Of a stretch of DNA of 64,000 nt, positions 27,850 through 39,140 are shown piece after piece. The stretch is from Entomortierella parvispora. Its lineage: Eukaryota > Mortierellomycota > Mortierellomycetes > Mortierellales > Mortierellaceae. The notes beneath the pieces were generated by a model. It saw only the letters and a list, made by a program, of their open reading frames with translations. It was not told where the DNA came from and made no database searches. The position numbers and the translations under genes were made by a program. Location: contig OY752148.1 of NCBI GenBank assembly GCA_963573315.1, forward strand, positions 549,263 through 613,262, given 5' to 3'. How positions within the stretch are numbered: the stretch's first letter is position 1; each line of letters begins with the position of its first letter.

Positions 27850-30599
27850 CGTGGTGATGTTGTAAGTATTGAAGAAGGAATGAGGGGAATCGGATGAAGA
27901 GAAAAAAAAAGAAATGGAGGGGAGAAGATGGCGCCTTTTGTATGAAACAGAGAGGGCTCCCCGGTCGTTGAGGGATAGCACCATTTTCCTCCAGCTGAGA
28001 ACACGCGAACCATGCTGGTCAAGGGAGTGTAGACTAATCGCCAATCGCCATGGTCCCTGACAGCTCTTACGCAATGCGCCAAGGGTGAGCGCCTTGGGAA
28101 CGCAGCCGAGAATCCTGAAAAGGCGCTTGATTTGCCAGGGGTTTGCGAAGAGGTTCGTGAGAGCTCAATTGATCCTCCAATTGAACAGCGTGAATTAATG
28201 GCGGTTATGACTGAATGAAGACCAAGAAGTGTGCAAGAGTCCAAAAGGTTTTCCCAGCGGTAGAATGCATCTGCAAGGCACATGACCCTGAACGGCTCTC
28301 AACGCGAATTGGATGAGGAGGGAGTGTCTATCTGTAAACAAGAGCAAAAAATTCAGGGACGAGGGTCGTAAATCACTGTCCTATTGGACAAAAAAATCCT
28401 TTTGCAGGGTTGAATCCGAAGTTTATTTTTTTGGCCCTGTCTCAGAATTTGCCCAAAAAGGAGAGGTTTCTGTGTTTGTGGCGACTCCCTGTTTGTTGAG
28501 CCCCCTCCAGCCCTGCAGCTGCTTTTCCAGAAAAAATGACCGTGGATAGTTGGGCAAATCCAACTGTGTTTATCCAAAGGCAAAGCCCTCGCAATTTTTC
28601 AAAAGACGCCTCACACACACCATCCAGGGTCTTCTGCTCTGAAATGTCGTCGAGCGTGATTTACGCCACAACCTCTTCGAGCACTCAGAGCGCGATTTGT
28701 CAAAGTGAGCCTCAAACTCAGGGTCTTTTAGGCTGAAATGCCAACAAGAGTTTATTTGAAAAGCGCCTTACTAGAAGTACTTTCAGGGACATATCAGACT
28801 AGTGCAGGGCAGGTGCAGCTCAGTTCTGACCACAAAGACAATGAAATGGCGAGCACAACAGCCGACCATTCGCCACGAAACGAGGTACCGTACAGTACAT
28901 GCATTGTAGACCACTGCATCAAGAAATATGGCGGGGGGAAAGGGAGAGGGAATTCATTGAGGCGCGCCGTACTCCTTCCATGTACATAGAGGAGATGGCT
29001 TTCTCTTTTATCCATCATGAGCGAGTACAGTCCAGAATGAGGCCATCCATCCCGCTTTATTCATAGCCGAATGTATATTAGAATTGCTTTTCGTGTAAAA
29101 ACGCGTCGAACTCGGCGGGGATCGTTGACCTGTGTCGACTGTTTGCCAAGTAAAAGTTTGAAAACAAAAGGTATTCCGCCCTACGCAATATAAGGGATGG
29201 ATCGCCTCCTTCTACCTCTACAGAAGTTCCTCACTGTATGGATATTATAATCAAAACATTTCGGTATCGAAGGTGTCTCTTCAAGGGGTTCTGAATTTGG
29301 ATGATAAGAAACAAGGAGAGCGGGCGACAAGAAATGGCGTCTTCAGAAGACCTACGAATTATGAAACGGGTAAACCGCTGATTCAAGTAGTACATGTCCT
29401 GTACTGTTTCTGCTGTTTCGCGCAGCAGCAGCAAAACAGAGATGGATCCAGACCAGAACGGCAGCACCTAGTCATTACCGGCAAAATAGGAAAGACTAGA
29501 CAAGACCTCAGCACTGCTTGTCTTTCTTCTCATGTTTCCCATCTTGAGTTTCCCATGAAAACGGTAAATTGTACTACATTAGCCTGCTTCCTTTCTTCGC
29601 ACGACCGCTTGTTGCTTGTTGACTGAAGGTGTTTGATCGGCTCAAACCACCCTTCGAGAGCAGAAGCAGCCTCTTGAAAAGCAGAAAAATCCTGCTTGTT
29701 GTGTTCAGAAAAAAAATTCGGCGGTTTTCTCTTAGAAAGAGGTGGGCTATTGTCTGTGAGAAAGAAGCGAAGAATCAGGTACAGAAGGGGGCTTAACATT
29801 TAAAGACAAAGAATGAACCTGCTAGTTGAACCATTGGGCCTGGATCTGACCTTTGGAGGTTTCTAAGCCGTTGAGGAAAATTTCCAAGGATAAGGTTGAC
29901 CTACATTTACTTGAGTAGAAGGTTCTCAGGAGCGACGAACCCCTTTCCAGGCAGGGGTGACTGGATGAACACAAACGTCTGCCCCTGTTTTGGTGCAACA
30001 GGATCCAGCAGACCTCGACCGGTCTTTTGCACGCAGAAAATGAGGTCAGTCAGTCAAAGACCTTCCAGGGCTGAGAGCAAAAAAAATTCAAGGTTCAGCC
30101 CTCGGCAATTATCATTGTGTCATTCTCCATTAACCGAGAGCATTCCGCGTGCTGATGTGAACTTTGTCGTACTTCAATCTCATTGGTCCTTGCATTCGAA
30201 GGAGCACAACCTTCCCATTTCTGTTCTGTTGGAACCGTCGGTGCACTGTTGCAGAGTCAGCACTGTGGGAAAATGCCTTTTTTTTGGATGGGGGGAATGG
30301 AGTATCCTACCCTAACGAAAAAGATCGCACCAGCAGCAGGTGGTAGTTCTTTACATCAGATCTTTACCTCTCTTTTGTTACCGTCTACGTGTAGCTGCAA
30401 GCCGCACCTTGGACAACTGGAACTTGCAAGTCAAGCTATAGGATATCTCTGCGCAACTAAATTGCTTCTCTGCGACGAGCTCAAATCTCATGATGGCGAT
30501 TGCCGATCAGCTCATGAGATCACGACATATAACACCACACATCGTGCCACTAAAATCCGCGTGTTACTGCCGAAGCACACCCTCTTCCAGCTGCAAAAA
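27850..30599. other. Long intergenic stretch, no supported gene
   Basis: About 2.7 kb with only short frames lacking motifs. AT-rich and T/A-run-rich sequence; no tRNA or rRNA was recognised. The part next to 27850 must include the protease promoter. Confidence 0.4.
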
Positions 30600-31260
30600 G
30601 TAGCAAGCTGGTTTGGTGGCGTCGTGGTAGGGCCGTGCAAACTTGGTGGCGCTGTGCTAAAGTACTGTAGTTTTTGGTGGCGCAGTCTTTACTTTGATGG
30701 CACAATGGGGGGTTTATTTGGTAGCGAGGACAAGTCCATGACCTGGGTGGATCTTTTATAAACGACTAGTGGGAGACAAGAGGGGCTGGACTATACCAGA
30801 CTTGTTTAATAACGGCGAAATCTCCCGCAACAGCTCACCCGTCATGGACGGGTTGTGCAGTGAAAATGTATTCTATTGAGAGAGTGTCAACTGGGTTGTT
30901 AGGGCAGGAGCACGTTCACATTAATTCCCGCGAGAGACCTTTGACAAGTAAAAGAAAAAAAAAGGGGGATGGCAAAAAACACATATTGGTGGCACTGTGA
31001 GGTGGCAATACGAGTGAGACTCATAGAAGCGGTGGCCACGTAGAAGACGCTAATGGTACTGTGGCAACACGCGTCGTCAAGACGTGTCGTATTCGTGGCG
31101 AGGTTTGAACTTGGCAAAAAAATATATCGGTGGCACCAGTATGAGACTCATAGTAGCGCTATAACACCAGAGATGATGAGGACAAGGGATGCAAGTCCTG
31201 AAGATATGGTGGCAAGGTGCGAACTTTTTGGTCGCCCGAGTAACACGAAGCACTCGTGTT
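30600..31260. repeat. Cluster of dispersed GGTGGC/GTGGCA repeats
   Basis: Many copies of GGTGGCRNNGTG-like words (30616, 30640, 30675, 30990, 31005, 31030, 31055, 31130, 31205) and a repeated segment GAGACTCATAG.AGCG (31017 and 31142). The texture is like compound terminal repeats of MULEs, but no element boundaries were found. Confidence 0.35.
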
Positions 31261-31267
31261 TCTATTA

Positions 31268-31320
31268 GACACTGAGAGGCGAGAGGCTTATTCGTCACCC
31301 GGGTGACAAGGAAGCAATTG
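31268..31320. mobile_element. Solo MULE terminal-repeat fragment
   Basis: GAGGCTTATTCGTCACCCGGGTGACAAGGAAGCAATTG matches, in inverse orientation, the segment around 6875-6910 of the MULE left end. No transposase is attached. Confidence 0.65.
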
Positions 31321-31875
31321 AGGAATCATTTGACACCTTGGCGATGGATAAGCCTCATTTTTTCTCAAAGTGCGAGTGTTTTTCTAGGAGGGGTGACAGA
31401 TATTATCTGGTACCTTGAGATTGGCTGGATCTCACCTATCAATTTTTCTTTGACAAAAACAATTGGAACCCACAATACCGTGCCGTATTTTATTTGAAAA
31501 CTTATTAGGCATTCTGTTTCGAGCCTAGACTTGGAACGATGGTGGTACCAAGGAGGGAAGAAAGAAAGAAGAGCTTGTGAAGAAATAGCCGATCTTGAAA
31601 TTTAAAGCAAGCTGAAAAGCTTGGTGATCAGCACCATCCCCAGAGTGATGAAAGTCAGGAGCAAGAAGTATCGAAATGGAATTTCCAAGGTTGTCCACAC
31701 CGTAGATTGAAGCCAGCCATTGTTTCGCGTGTCATTCAATGCTGGCGCGCAAGACGTGACGACATCCAACACCCTGTCCGGGTGCCAAAGGATCCTTGGG
31801 GGTGCAATCCTACGGTAACAAAGGATTATTATTCTGGACTAGAGACAATGGACGATATTGGAAATAAGACAACAA

Positions 31876-32181
31876 TTAAACATACTCTTCATAGGCCTCG
31901 TTGACCATGAAGGGAATAAGGGTACCGTCCTCGGCATCCATAGCGTAGTCGGCATTTTTGATTATAGTTTTTACATCACTCCAGAGGACAAAATACTGCT
32001 TCGTAGAGTCCTGGTATCTCGCTTTGACCTTACACGTGAAGGAAAGGTTACCTCTGGTCGTAGCTGAGTAAGAAGGGTAATTGCCATTAGCACTGGAGTA
32101 TGTATCACGATCAGCAGAAACAAGAGGAGTGGATTGAGGGGAGAGACGGATTATTTGTGTGGGTTCGTTTGCAGCGGTCAT
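31876..32181 (-). CDS. Small hypothetical protein, 101 aa
   Basis: ATG at 32181, stop at 31876. The sequence reads like a folded domain (FTCKVKARYQDSTKQYFVLWSDVKTII, then GTLIPFMVNEAYEEYV) and has no signal peptide. The start is chosen because upstream sequence in the same frame has lower coding quality and is pyrimidine-rich like a leader. It may be the first exon of a longer gene or a truncated copy; no downstream exon was found. Family unknown. Confidence 0.5.
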   Translation of the reverse strand: MTAANEPTQIIRLSPQSTPLVSADRDTYSSANGNYPSYSATTRGNLSFTCKVKARYQDSTKQYFVLWSDVKTIIKNADYAMDAEDGTLIPFMVNEAYEEYV

Positions 32182-32987
32182 TCTCGCGGGGAAGTGCGTG
32201 TAAGAAAAGAAAGGTAAAGAGAAAGAGTGACGAAAATAACTTTCCTTAGTTTTCATTGTCCACCGGACCTCAAAAATGGCAGTCGTTTGGGAAAAGAACG
32301 AGCTCAAGAAAAGGTGTGAGAAATTCTGGCTTGGCATGGGAACTGGAGGCGGTGTTAAGGCTGTGGCGTGAACAGAGGGGCAGGAAAGCAGCAGGGCGTC
32401 CACGCGCACGCTCCTTCCATTCGGAACGCACTTCCGAAAGACAAGCTTCGAATGAAAAAAAGTCAACTCTCTCAGATAGGGGACCATTTTGGTTGCGGGT
32501 CGTTTAAGGGGTACTCGTTTTTGCAAATCAAAGACGGGATGATGATGGATGGCAGTGGGGTAACAGTGGATAGTACCGCGAGTATGTGACGATGATCGTG
32601 GAAGGGGCCAAAGCGATTAGAGAGCTTGGGTGTAGGAGTACGATGAGTGTGCGGATGTGTGGATATGTGCACTGTGTGCAGTGGGATGTGGGATGTGGAT
32701 GAGCGTTGAGAGGTGATGGACTATGGTGCGATATAGAGGGCGGGCGGATGTTCAGGCTCAGTCACGTGCAGCCACTAGTGACACAACTTACAAGTGCTCG
32801 AATAATGGTTGGCCGTAATCTTTATCTATCTTGATAGATATCATCATCATCAAGAAGAAAGAAATAATCCAACTGTCTTCACGCGCCTCCAAACTACGAC
32901 GTCCCTCTTTGTTGTCTTGTTATGCCGCGTTTTATCAGGAAATACTGATCTGAAACTTATTAATACACTATGGCTATGCGGAAAAAT
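32182..32987. other. Intergenic, no supported gene
   Basis: Short frames only; includes the presumed promoter of the 101-aa gene and a TG-rich run near 32640-32720. Confidence 0.4.
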
Positions 32988-34145
32988 ACCAAATGCACAT
33001 AAATCTCTTCATCAAAACTCCCGTTTAATAAAAAATAACAATTGCCTTATTAATGGGAGGTGCGAGGAGTGTTCAGAAAGGAACTGGGGTCCAAGGTGTT
33101 GATGAAGTGAATCAGTGATTTGTTTGGCTGGCCTGTTACCACCGCGACTAAGGGGCATGTGTGGTGGCAAAAAGGGTCATTGGATGCGACCCTCACTAGG
33201 ACAAGCTTTGTTTTAGCTTAACAATCAGTGTTGCTTCCATTGGATCCGCAACAGTTGTTGAAATTGCCAAGATTTCCGTTGGTACCGGCAAACGCGCAAT
33301 CGTCCCCAGTCCAATCTCCACCCGATTGGCTACAGCAGTCTCTGCTAGCTCCGAAGTTGATGTTGGCTCCTTGCCAGCACTTGCAGGCCATCGCCGCTGC
33401 CATTTGGGCGCACACGAGCATCATGATGGTGAGTTTCATATTGGATTCTTGAGTGTTGGAGGTCTGGAGTCTTGAGAGGGAGGATCAGATGTGTTTGGGT
33501 GCAAGATGGTGGGTATGTGCCACCTCTTTATATACACGAGAAGGGAGGCTAGTGTCGACTTATCATTTTGAACTTATGAGAGAAACAAATGAGAATATCT
33601 CGTTTATGGGGAAGGAATGAAGAGATGGTTATGCGCGCTATACGATTGCCGAAAGGGTCGTGGGAATGCAGACAGTAAGAAAAAAAAGGATGGGCGCCAA
33701 CTCTGCATCTCCACTGCAGAGAGAAACAAAGGTGCGAGGATCCTGCGCGATTGGGCTCGGGCAGAGAGAGAACCAAAAGTACTAGGACACCATTGGCTCC
33801 TGCGCGATTGGGCTCAGGGCAGAGAGAGAGACAAAGGCGCTAGGACACTACTGGCTCCTGCGCGATTGACTCGGGCATTGACGCGAAGTGACGTGATCAT
33901 AAGCCCGCTGGTTCGTGGGTGTTTGGCTCGGTGCGGGAAGTACGGCGTCAATATTCAGTTCGTTCAGCTCCCTGTCTAGCTCCTCGTCTTCCATGTCGAG
34001 TGCGTCAATAGCAGCACCTGTTCTGTACTGATCGTCCTCATTGTAAAGGCCGTCGTCCTCAACGTAGTGCGAGGGGCCAGCTGTGTTTTAGGACGCTCAT
34101 GAATGGGATGGTAGAGTTGTGTGTGGGAATGGGCAATTCTTCTCA
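32988..34145. repeat. Left arm of a ~1.16-kb inverted duplication
   Basis: Pairs with 35177-36345 in inverse orientation with very few differences. It contains the 73-aa Cys-rich gene, a tandem ~57-bp repeat (about 33725-33890, unit containing CTCCTGCGCGATTGGGCTC), and a piece that on the opposite strand resembles the start of a retrotransposon gag (DALDMEDEELDRELNEL). Confidence 0.9.
33218..33439 (-). CDS. Small secreted cysteine-rich protein, 73 aa, copy 1
   Basis: Signal peptide residues 1-18 (MKLTIMMLVCAQMAAAMA) and a 55-residue mature part with eight cysteines in the order C-C-CC-C-CC-C, rich in Gly, Asn and Ser. This implies four disulphides and an extracellular role; candidates are effector, antimicrobial or wall-associated peptide, none demonstrated. 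A TATA box (minus strand, 33527-33534) lies about 90 bp upstream of the ATG. Copy 2 at 35888-36109 is identical at the protein level and, as far as compared, the DNA level, and lies in the opposite arm of the inverted duplication. Confidence 0.85.
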   Translation of the reverse strand: MKLTIMMLVCAQMAAAMACKCWQGANINFGASRDCCSQSGGDWTGDDCAFAGTNGNLGNFNNCCGSNGSNTDC

Positions 34146-35176
34146 GAACGTGCTCGCTAAATTGCATAATGCAGGAGGTCTGTTCCCTTCAAATGTCTGC
34201 GAGGAGAGGCTAGTGTCTGTGTGTGTGTGTATCTCTAATGTCGTTGAAAAAGCCGAAACGGATAGGGTACCACCCTCCACTCTGCGCTTAATTTGATTCT
34301 ACCTTGTCTGACCGTGACACTGACCTAGCCGTAGACACCGCCCGGAAGATTCATTTTATCCCGCAGGTATGCAGTCTCTTCATTGCATTGGCTCCTGCGC
34401 GATTGGGCTCGGGCGTTGACGCGAAGTGACGTGATCACGATCCTGCTGGTTCGTGGGTGTTTGGCTCGGTGCGGGAATTACGGTGCTATTCAGTTCGTTC
34501 AGCCCCCTATCTAACTCCTCGTCTTCCATGTCGAGTGCGTCAATAGCAGCACCTGTTCTGTACTGATCGTCCTCATTTTAAAGGCCGTCGTCCTCAACGT
34601 AGTGCGAGGGGCCAGCTGTGTCTTTAGAGGCGCTCATGGATGGGGTGGCGGAGTTGTGTGTGGGAATGGGCAATTCTTCTCAGAACGTGCTCGCTAAATT
34701 GCATAATGCAGGAGGTCTGTTCCCTTCGAATGTCTGCGAGGAGAGGCTAGTGTCTGTGTGTGTGTGTAACTCTAGTGTCGTTGAAAAATCCAAACGGATA
34801 GGGTACCTCCCTCTACTCTGCGCTTATTACTGTACATTATCGATCCGACCTTGACTGACTCAGCCGTAGACCTGGCTGCTCCTACTTCTCGCTCTAGTAT
34901 ACATCTCCCATTGTCCCCTTGCCTTAATCCCCAGTCTGCAGTTCAACAATAAATATTTCCTTTCCCTTGCTTAGATCCTGCCTTGTCTGACCGTGACATG
35001 CTGTCCCTTGCTGTTCCCTGCTCTCGCGTTCCTTGCCCTCGCTCTTCCCGCACCGAACCAAACACCCGGCGTCAACGCCCGAGCCCAATCGCGCAGGAGC
35101 CAGTGGTGTCCTAGCACCTTTGTTCTCTCTCTGCCCTGAGCCCAATCACGCAAGATCCTCGCACCTTTGTTTCTCG
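34146..35176. repeat. Spacer of the inverted duplication: direct repeats and LTR fragments
   Basis: A ~220-bp segment occurs twice directly (about 34090-34290 and 34615-34830). Two LTR 3' ends related to the Gypsy family are present: CCTTGTCTGACCGTGACA at about 34302-34319 and 34980-34997. The second is preceded by CAGTCTGCAG and CAATAAA. No intact gene. Confidence 0.65.
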
Positions 35177-35792
35177 CACATTGAGAAGAATTGCCCATTC
35201 CCACACACAACTCTACCATCCCATTCATGAGCGCCCTAAAACACAGCTGGCCCCTCGCACTACGTTGAGGACGACGGCCTTTACAATGAGGACGATCAGT
35301 ACAGAACAGGTGCTGCTATTGACGCACTCGACATGGAAGACGAGGAGCTAGACAGGGAGCTGAACGAACTGAATATTGACGCCGTACTTCCCGCACCGAG
35401 CCAAACACCCACGAACCAGCGGGCTTATGATCACGTCACTTCGCGTCAATGCCCGAGTCAATCGCGCAGGAGCCAGTAGTGTCCTAGCGCCTTTGTCTCT
35501 CTCTCTGCCCTGAGCCCAATCGCGCAGGAGCCAATGGTGTCCTAGTACTTTTGGTTCTCTCTCTGCCCGAGCCCAATCGCGCAGGATCCTCGCACCTTTG
35601 TTTCTCTCTGCAGTGGAGATGCAGAGTTGGCGCCCATCCTTTTTTTTCTTACTGTCTGCATTCCCACGACCCTTTCGGCAATCGTATAGCGCGCATAACC
35701 ATCTCTTCATTCCTTCCCCATAAACGAGATATTCTCATTTGTTTCTCTCATAAGTTCAAAATGATAAGTCGACACTAGCCTCCCTTCTCGTG

Positions 35793-35800
35793 TATATAAA
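35793..35800 (+). promoter_or_regulatory. TATA box of the Cys-rich gene, copy 2
   Basis: TATATAAA, 95 bp before the ATG at 35888; the same sequence and spacing occur in copy 1. Confidence 0.6.
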
Positions 35801-35887
35801 GAGGTGGCACATACCCACCATCTTGCACCCAAACACATCTGATCCTCCCTCTCAAGACTCCAGACCTCCAACACTCAAGAATCCAAT

Positions 35888-36109
35888 ATGAAACTCACCA
35901 TCATGATGCTCGTGTGCGCCCAAATGGCAGCGGCGATGGCCTGCAAGTGCTGGCAAGGAGCCAACATCAACTTCGGAGCTAGCAGAGACTGCTGTAGCCA
36001 ATCGGGTGGAGATTGGACTGGGGACGATTGCGCGTTTGCCGGTACCAACGGAAATCTTGGCAATTTCAACAACTGTTGCGGATCCAATGGAAGCAACACT
36101 GATTGTTAA
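35888..36109 (+). CDS. Small secreted cysteine-rich protein, 73 aa, copy 2
   Basis: Identical to copy 1 at 33218-33439, including promoter, signal peptide and all eight mature cysteines. Head-to-head arrangement of the arms places the two promoters facing a ~1-kb spacer. Complete identity of coding and flanking sequence points to very recent duplication or ongoing gene conversion between arms. Confidence 0.85.
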   Translation: MKLTIMMLVCAQMAAAMACKCWQGANINFGASRDCCSQSGGDWTGDDCAFAGTNGNLGNFNNCCGSNGSNTDC

Positions 36110-36345
36110 GCTAAAACAAAGCTTGTCCTAGTGAGGGTCGCATCCAATGACCCTTTTTGCCACCACACATGCCCCTCAGTCGCGGTGGTAACAGGCCAAC
36201 CAAACAAATCAACTGATTCGCTTCATCAACACCTTGGACCCCAGTTCCTTCCTGAACACTCCTCGCACCTCCCATTAATAATAGTAGCAATTGTTATTTT
36301 TTATTAAACGGGAGTTCTGATGAAGAGATTCATGTGCATTTGGTC

Positions 36346-37195
36346 CGCGGTCCTCTCCCTTTCCCTTTCTTTGACACCTTTTTTTCAGTTTTTTTGTTTA
36401 CGCTTCAAGTTTCAGCCATGAGTCTAAGCCTGACCTGTTTTTCATACCACGTAGTAAAACACGTCGATCTTGAAAAAACAAAAACAAGCCAGTTATTACG
36501 GTACTGTGCAAAAGTGATCGGCGAGCGCTGGTGTCGAGCAAGAAAAAAAATAGCTGTAGTCTGATGGAGAGGTATTTCGCTGAAAAAAAACAAGACAATG
36601 TCGCACAGAAAGCCAAACCCAACGTTACACAACGTCCAGTTCAGACAATAAACTGATCTCATCTCCAGACTCCAAATCTTTTGAGTCTTGGATGGGCTCA
36701 TGAATCAATAATGGTCAAACCCCTTCAGATAACGCGACGTGAGTAGAAGTGAAATGGGGATGAGATGAGACGTGAGATAACACAAAGCGGAAGAATGCGA
36801 AAAAGCCTCCCCCCCTACACACACCACCACCACACACACACACACACGCCATCACACAAAAAAAAAAAGTTGTTCGTTCCGCTCAAGACCCAAGATAAAA
36901 ATTGCAGGGAGATCGTGCAGAAAAAAGGTCCGACACGACGACAACGAGCAAGTGGTGGCCATGGCCCGAAGCCTCCGAAGGAGGCGGCGCCTGAGTGTCT
37001 TGGGGGTATCTTGCGCATGAGGGCGCCAGCCCGAGTTGAGCCTCCAAAAGAGGCGCGACTAACACTGGACATGAGGTGCGGTCCGATATTGGAGCGTGAG
37101 GAGCAGGTTCATTACACCCCCGGGGATTTTGATGTAATCATCAGAAGTCATGCCTTGAGTCGCAGCCAGGACAGCTCATCTCATTTCGCGACGAA
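36346..37195. other. Intergenic; GC-rich hairpins with GAA loop
   Basis: Contains a CA repeat (about 36820-36850), an A run, and at 36965-37065 the palindromes GCCTCC-GAA-GGAGGC, GCCTC-CAAAA-GAGGC and GGCGCC pairs. An open frame of 148 codons spans it but is low-complexity and unconvincing. Confidence 0.45.
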
Positions 37196-37199
37196 TCCT

Positions 37200-37690
37200 G
37201 ACGTCTACTAGGTCGCTGTCGGCGGATACCACGAAGTCGTCATGTTTGCAGTCTCAGGCGATTGCGACATCAGCTTCGGTCTCACACTGCACGACTTTCC
37301 ACCCTTTCTGATGCATGTAGTCCACAAATGCATCGCGCATGGACAGGGACCAGCAGAATGAGGAGGCAAGGCCAGCCCAAGTGTTTGTAAAATGTGACTT
37401 GCGGACATTGAGGTTGTTCTCGATTCGACTTTGTAGTTCATCCACACTTGCTTTGCATCGGTTATTGCCTTCCGGCGATCTTCGCGGCGGATCTGTGCGG
37501 TTGCATCTTTTTCTTCGGCTGCCGTCGACATACGTAACGGTGTGTTCCTTGGTTCCGAACCGTCTGATATGCTCCTCTAGGATTGCATGGGCCTTGTTGA
37601 CGGGGTTTCGTGTATACGCATTCCTGATAACTGCAAATCGCGAGAGAACGTCGATCCGTCTGGTTGAGGTGCTCGAGGTTATAGATGCAG
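37200..37690 (-). pseudogene. XPG/FEN1-like nuclease fragment
   Basis: Across two frames the minus strand encodes RIDVLSRFAVIRNAYTRNPV, then VTYVDG, a basic helix RREDRRKAITDAK, VDELQSRIENN and finally KVVQCETEADVAIA and VVSADSDL. The last two are the XPG-I signature (E-x-E-x-D and D-x-D acidic residues) of the FEN1/Rad2 structure-specific nuclease family. One frame change near 37450-37530 and an in-frame TGA just before the VVSADSDL block break it, and both N- and C-termini are missing. Non-functional remnant. Confidence 0.75.
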
Positions 37691-38109
37691 CTGGTTAATG
37701 GAGCATGGGGGACTCATATCCTTTCTTTCGAAGAAGGGGGAGCAAGCCTGGGAGACCCATCGCTTCCGTTTGAGTGAGAATGGCTATTAAATGTGCGGTG
37801 ATTGTTTGAATCAGAATGAAAGAGTTAGAGAATGAGATTGTTTGCGTGGGATTAAGTGAACTTCATTTAACGAGGCTGTGCTTCACTCACTTACCTGAAG
37901 CAGGGAACTGACAGCTGGTAGAGGTGGCTGTCCAAACGAGTGGACGCGGTGACGCGTGGACGTGGAGGGCAATGTTAATTCCAGCCAATGAGAGAGCAGG
38001 TGACGTCACATGTAACACGTGACCGCTGTTTTCATCAGTTTGCATGTATCTTGTGCATCACCCCTTTGCCCATTTGTTCAGTTTCATCACTGCCATCATC
38101 ACCCTTCCT

Positions 38110-39140
38110 CTCGACTTATCCATGCAGGACGACATGCTGGCACTAAGGAGGCATTCAGCTTGGATTACCAATTCAAGATATTCAGCATCTAGGTCGTTGG
38201 GTCATGTCGCAGATATTGAGCTTCTATGCACCAAAGAACCCAATCAAAGGAACATACTACATGGCTCACTTCAACGGCACTGACGAGCCGTATATTCTAG
38301 CTCGAGATCTGGCTGCTCCCCCCCCCGCACTTCAACCTCTGGTTTTTCCCTGGCTTGACTGGATGATGCATTTAACGGCTGAAACGATGATATTGTCAAG
38401 GATTGGCACAAGACTTGCGATCTGGAGATGACCGATTATGACCCAGAGGAAATTGTAGGAAGCGATCTTTTCCATGAAGCCAAGGGTGAGACCTCAGGTG
38501 CGCAGTCAGGACTTGAACAGAGTGCATATACAAACAAGAAGGAGTTCCTCGAACTCCTTGTTCGGATGCGCCGTGTCATTCTTCAGGATGCAGAGCAATT
38601 TCTGGTCCCTTACTCTAACGGTGTGGATCTTTTCAACCATTTGATGAAGGGACTACCAGAGATATTTGCCAGTCAGTTGTTTTTGGACTACTCAAAACTT
38701 CTCCACCAGATCATGGAAGCCCGCCGTGAAAACTCAGAATCATGGCAGCAGGAGTACCAGTGGATGGACAATCAATAGATTGGCCCAACAGCTTTATGTA
38801 CGTTTGAGTGCAATGCAGGCGGTACATAGGCAGGAACTCGCTGAAAAAGACAGGCAACACCAACAAGCACTTGCAGACCAAAATTCTTTCTTTGAGAGTA
38901 TTCCTGCGTTAATGCAGCAGTTCAGTCGGCACGCCTTTCCATGTCAACACCTACAGCCAATTCCACTGCCACCGCACCGACCCCTTCCATACCAACACAA
39001 ACATCCTCTTTCTGCAACGTCCATCGCACCAACACGAACATACTCCTTCTCCACGTCCGTGTCCTCCGTTCCAACAGTCATCAGAGGTCAACATCTGTCC
39101 GATAAGCGCAAACTAGGACGGTTTGATAGGAGCGCACACT
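38110..39140 (+). pseudogene. Crypton-type (Ndc10-like) tyrosine recombinase remnant
   Basis: The plus strand encodes, in shifting frames, SRSLGHVADIE, FYAPKNPIKGTYYMAHF, YILARDLAAPPPALQPLVFP (ending FPWLDWM) and then a helical tail FLELLVRMRRVILQDAEQFL. The '..LARD...PP..LQ..VFPW' pattern is typical of the Ndc10/CBF3-B-like recombinases of fungal Cryptons. After 38780 the frame changes again into a Gln/His/Pro/Ser-rich tail ending near a T32 run (about 39163-39194). The N-terminal catalytic parts are not recognisable. At least two frameshifts. Confidence 0.6.

Larger units (their letters stand above)
35177..36345. repeat. Right arm of the ~1.16-kb inverted duplication
   Basis: Inverse copy of 32988-34145. 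Homology ends at CATTTGGT (36338-36345) opposite ACCAAATG. Small differences occur in the outer 150 bp (for example TAATAATAGTAGCAATTG versus a shorter form in the left arm). Confidence 0.9.

Noticed and set aside
29896..30761. Frames of 139 and 192 codons on the plus strand
   Set aside because: Overlap each other in different frames, with no motif, no splice continuity and a repeat-rich 3' end.
36765..37211. 148-codon plus-strand frame
   Set aside because: Contains a His/Thr run from a CA repeat and translates hairpins; no domain or splice partner.
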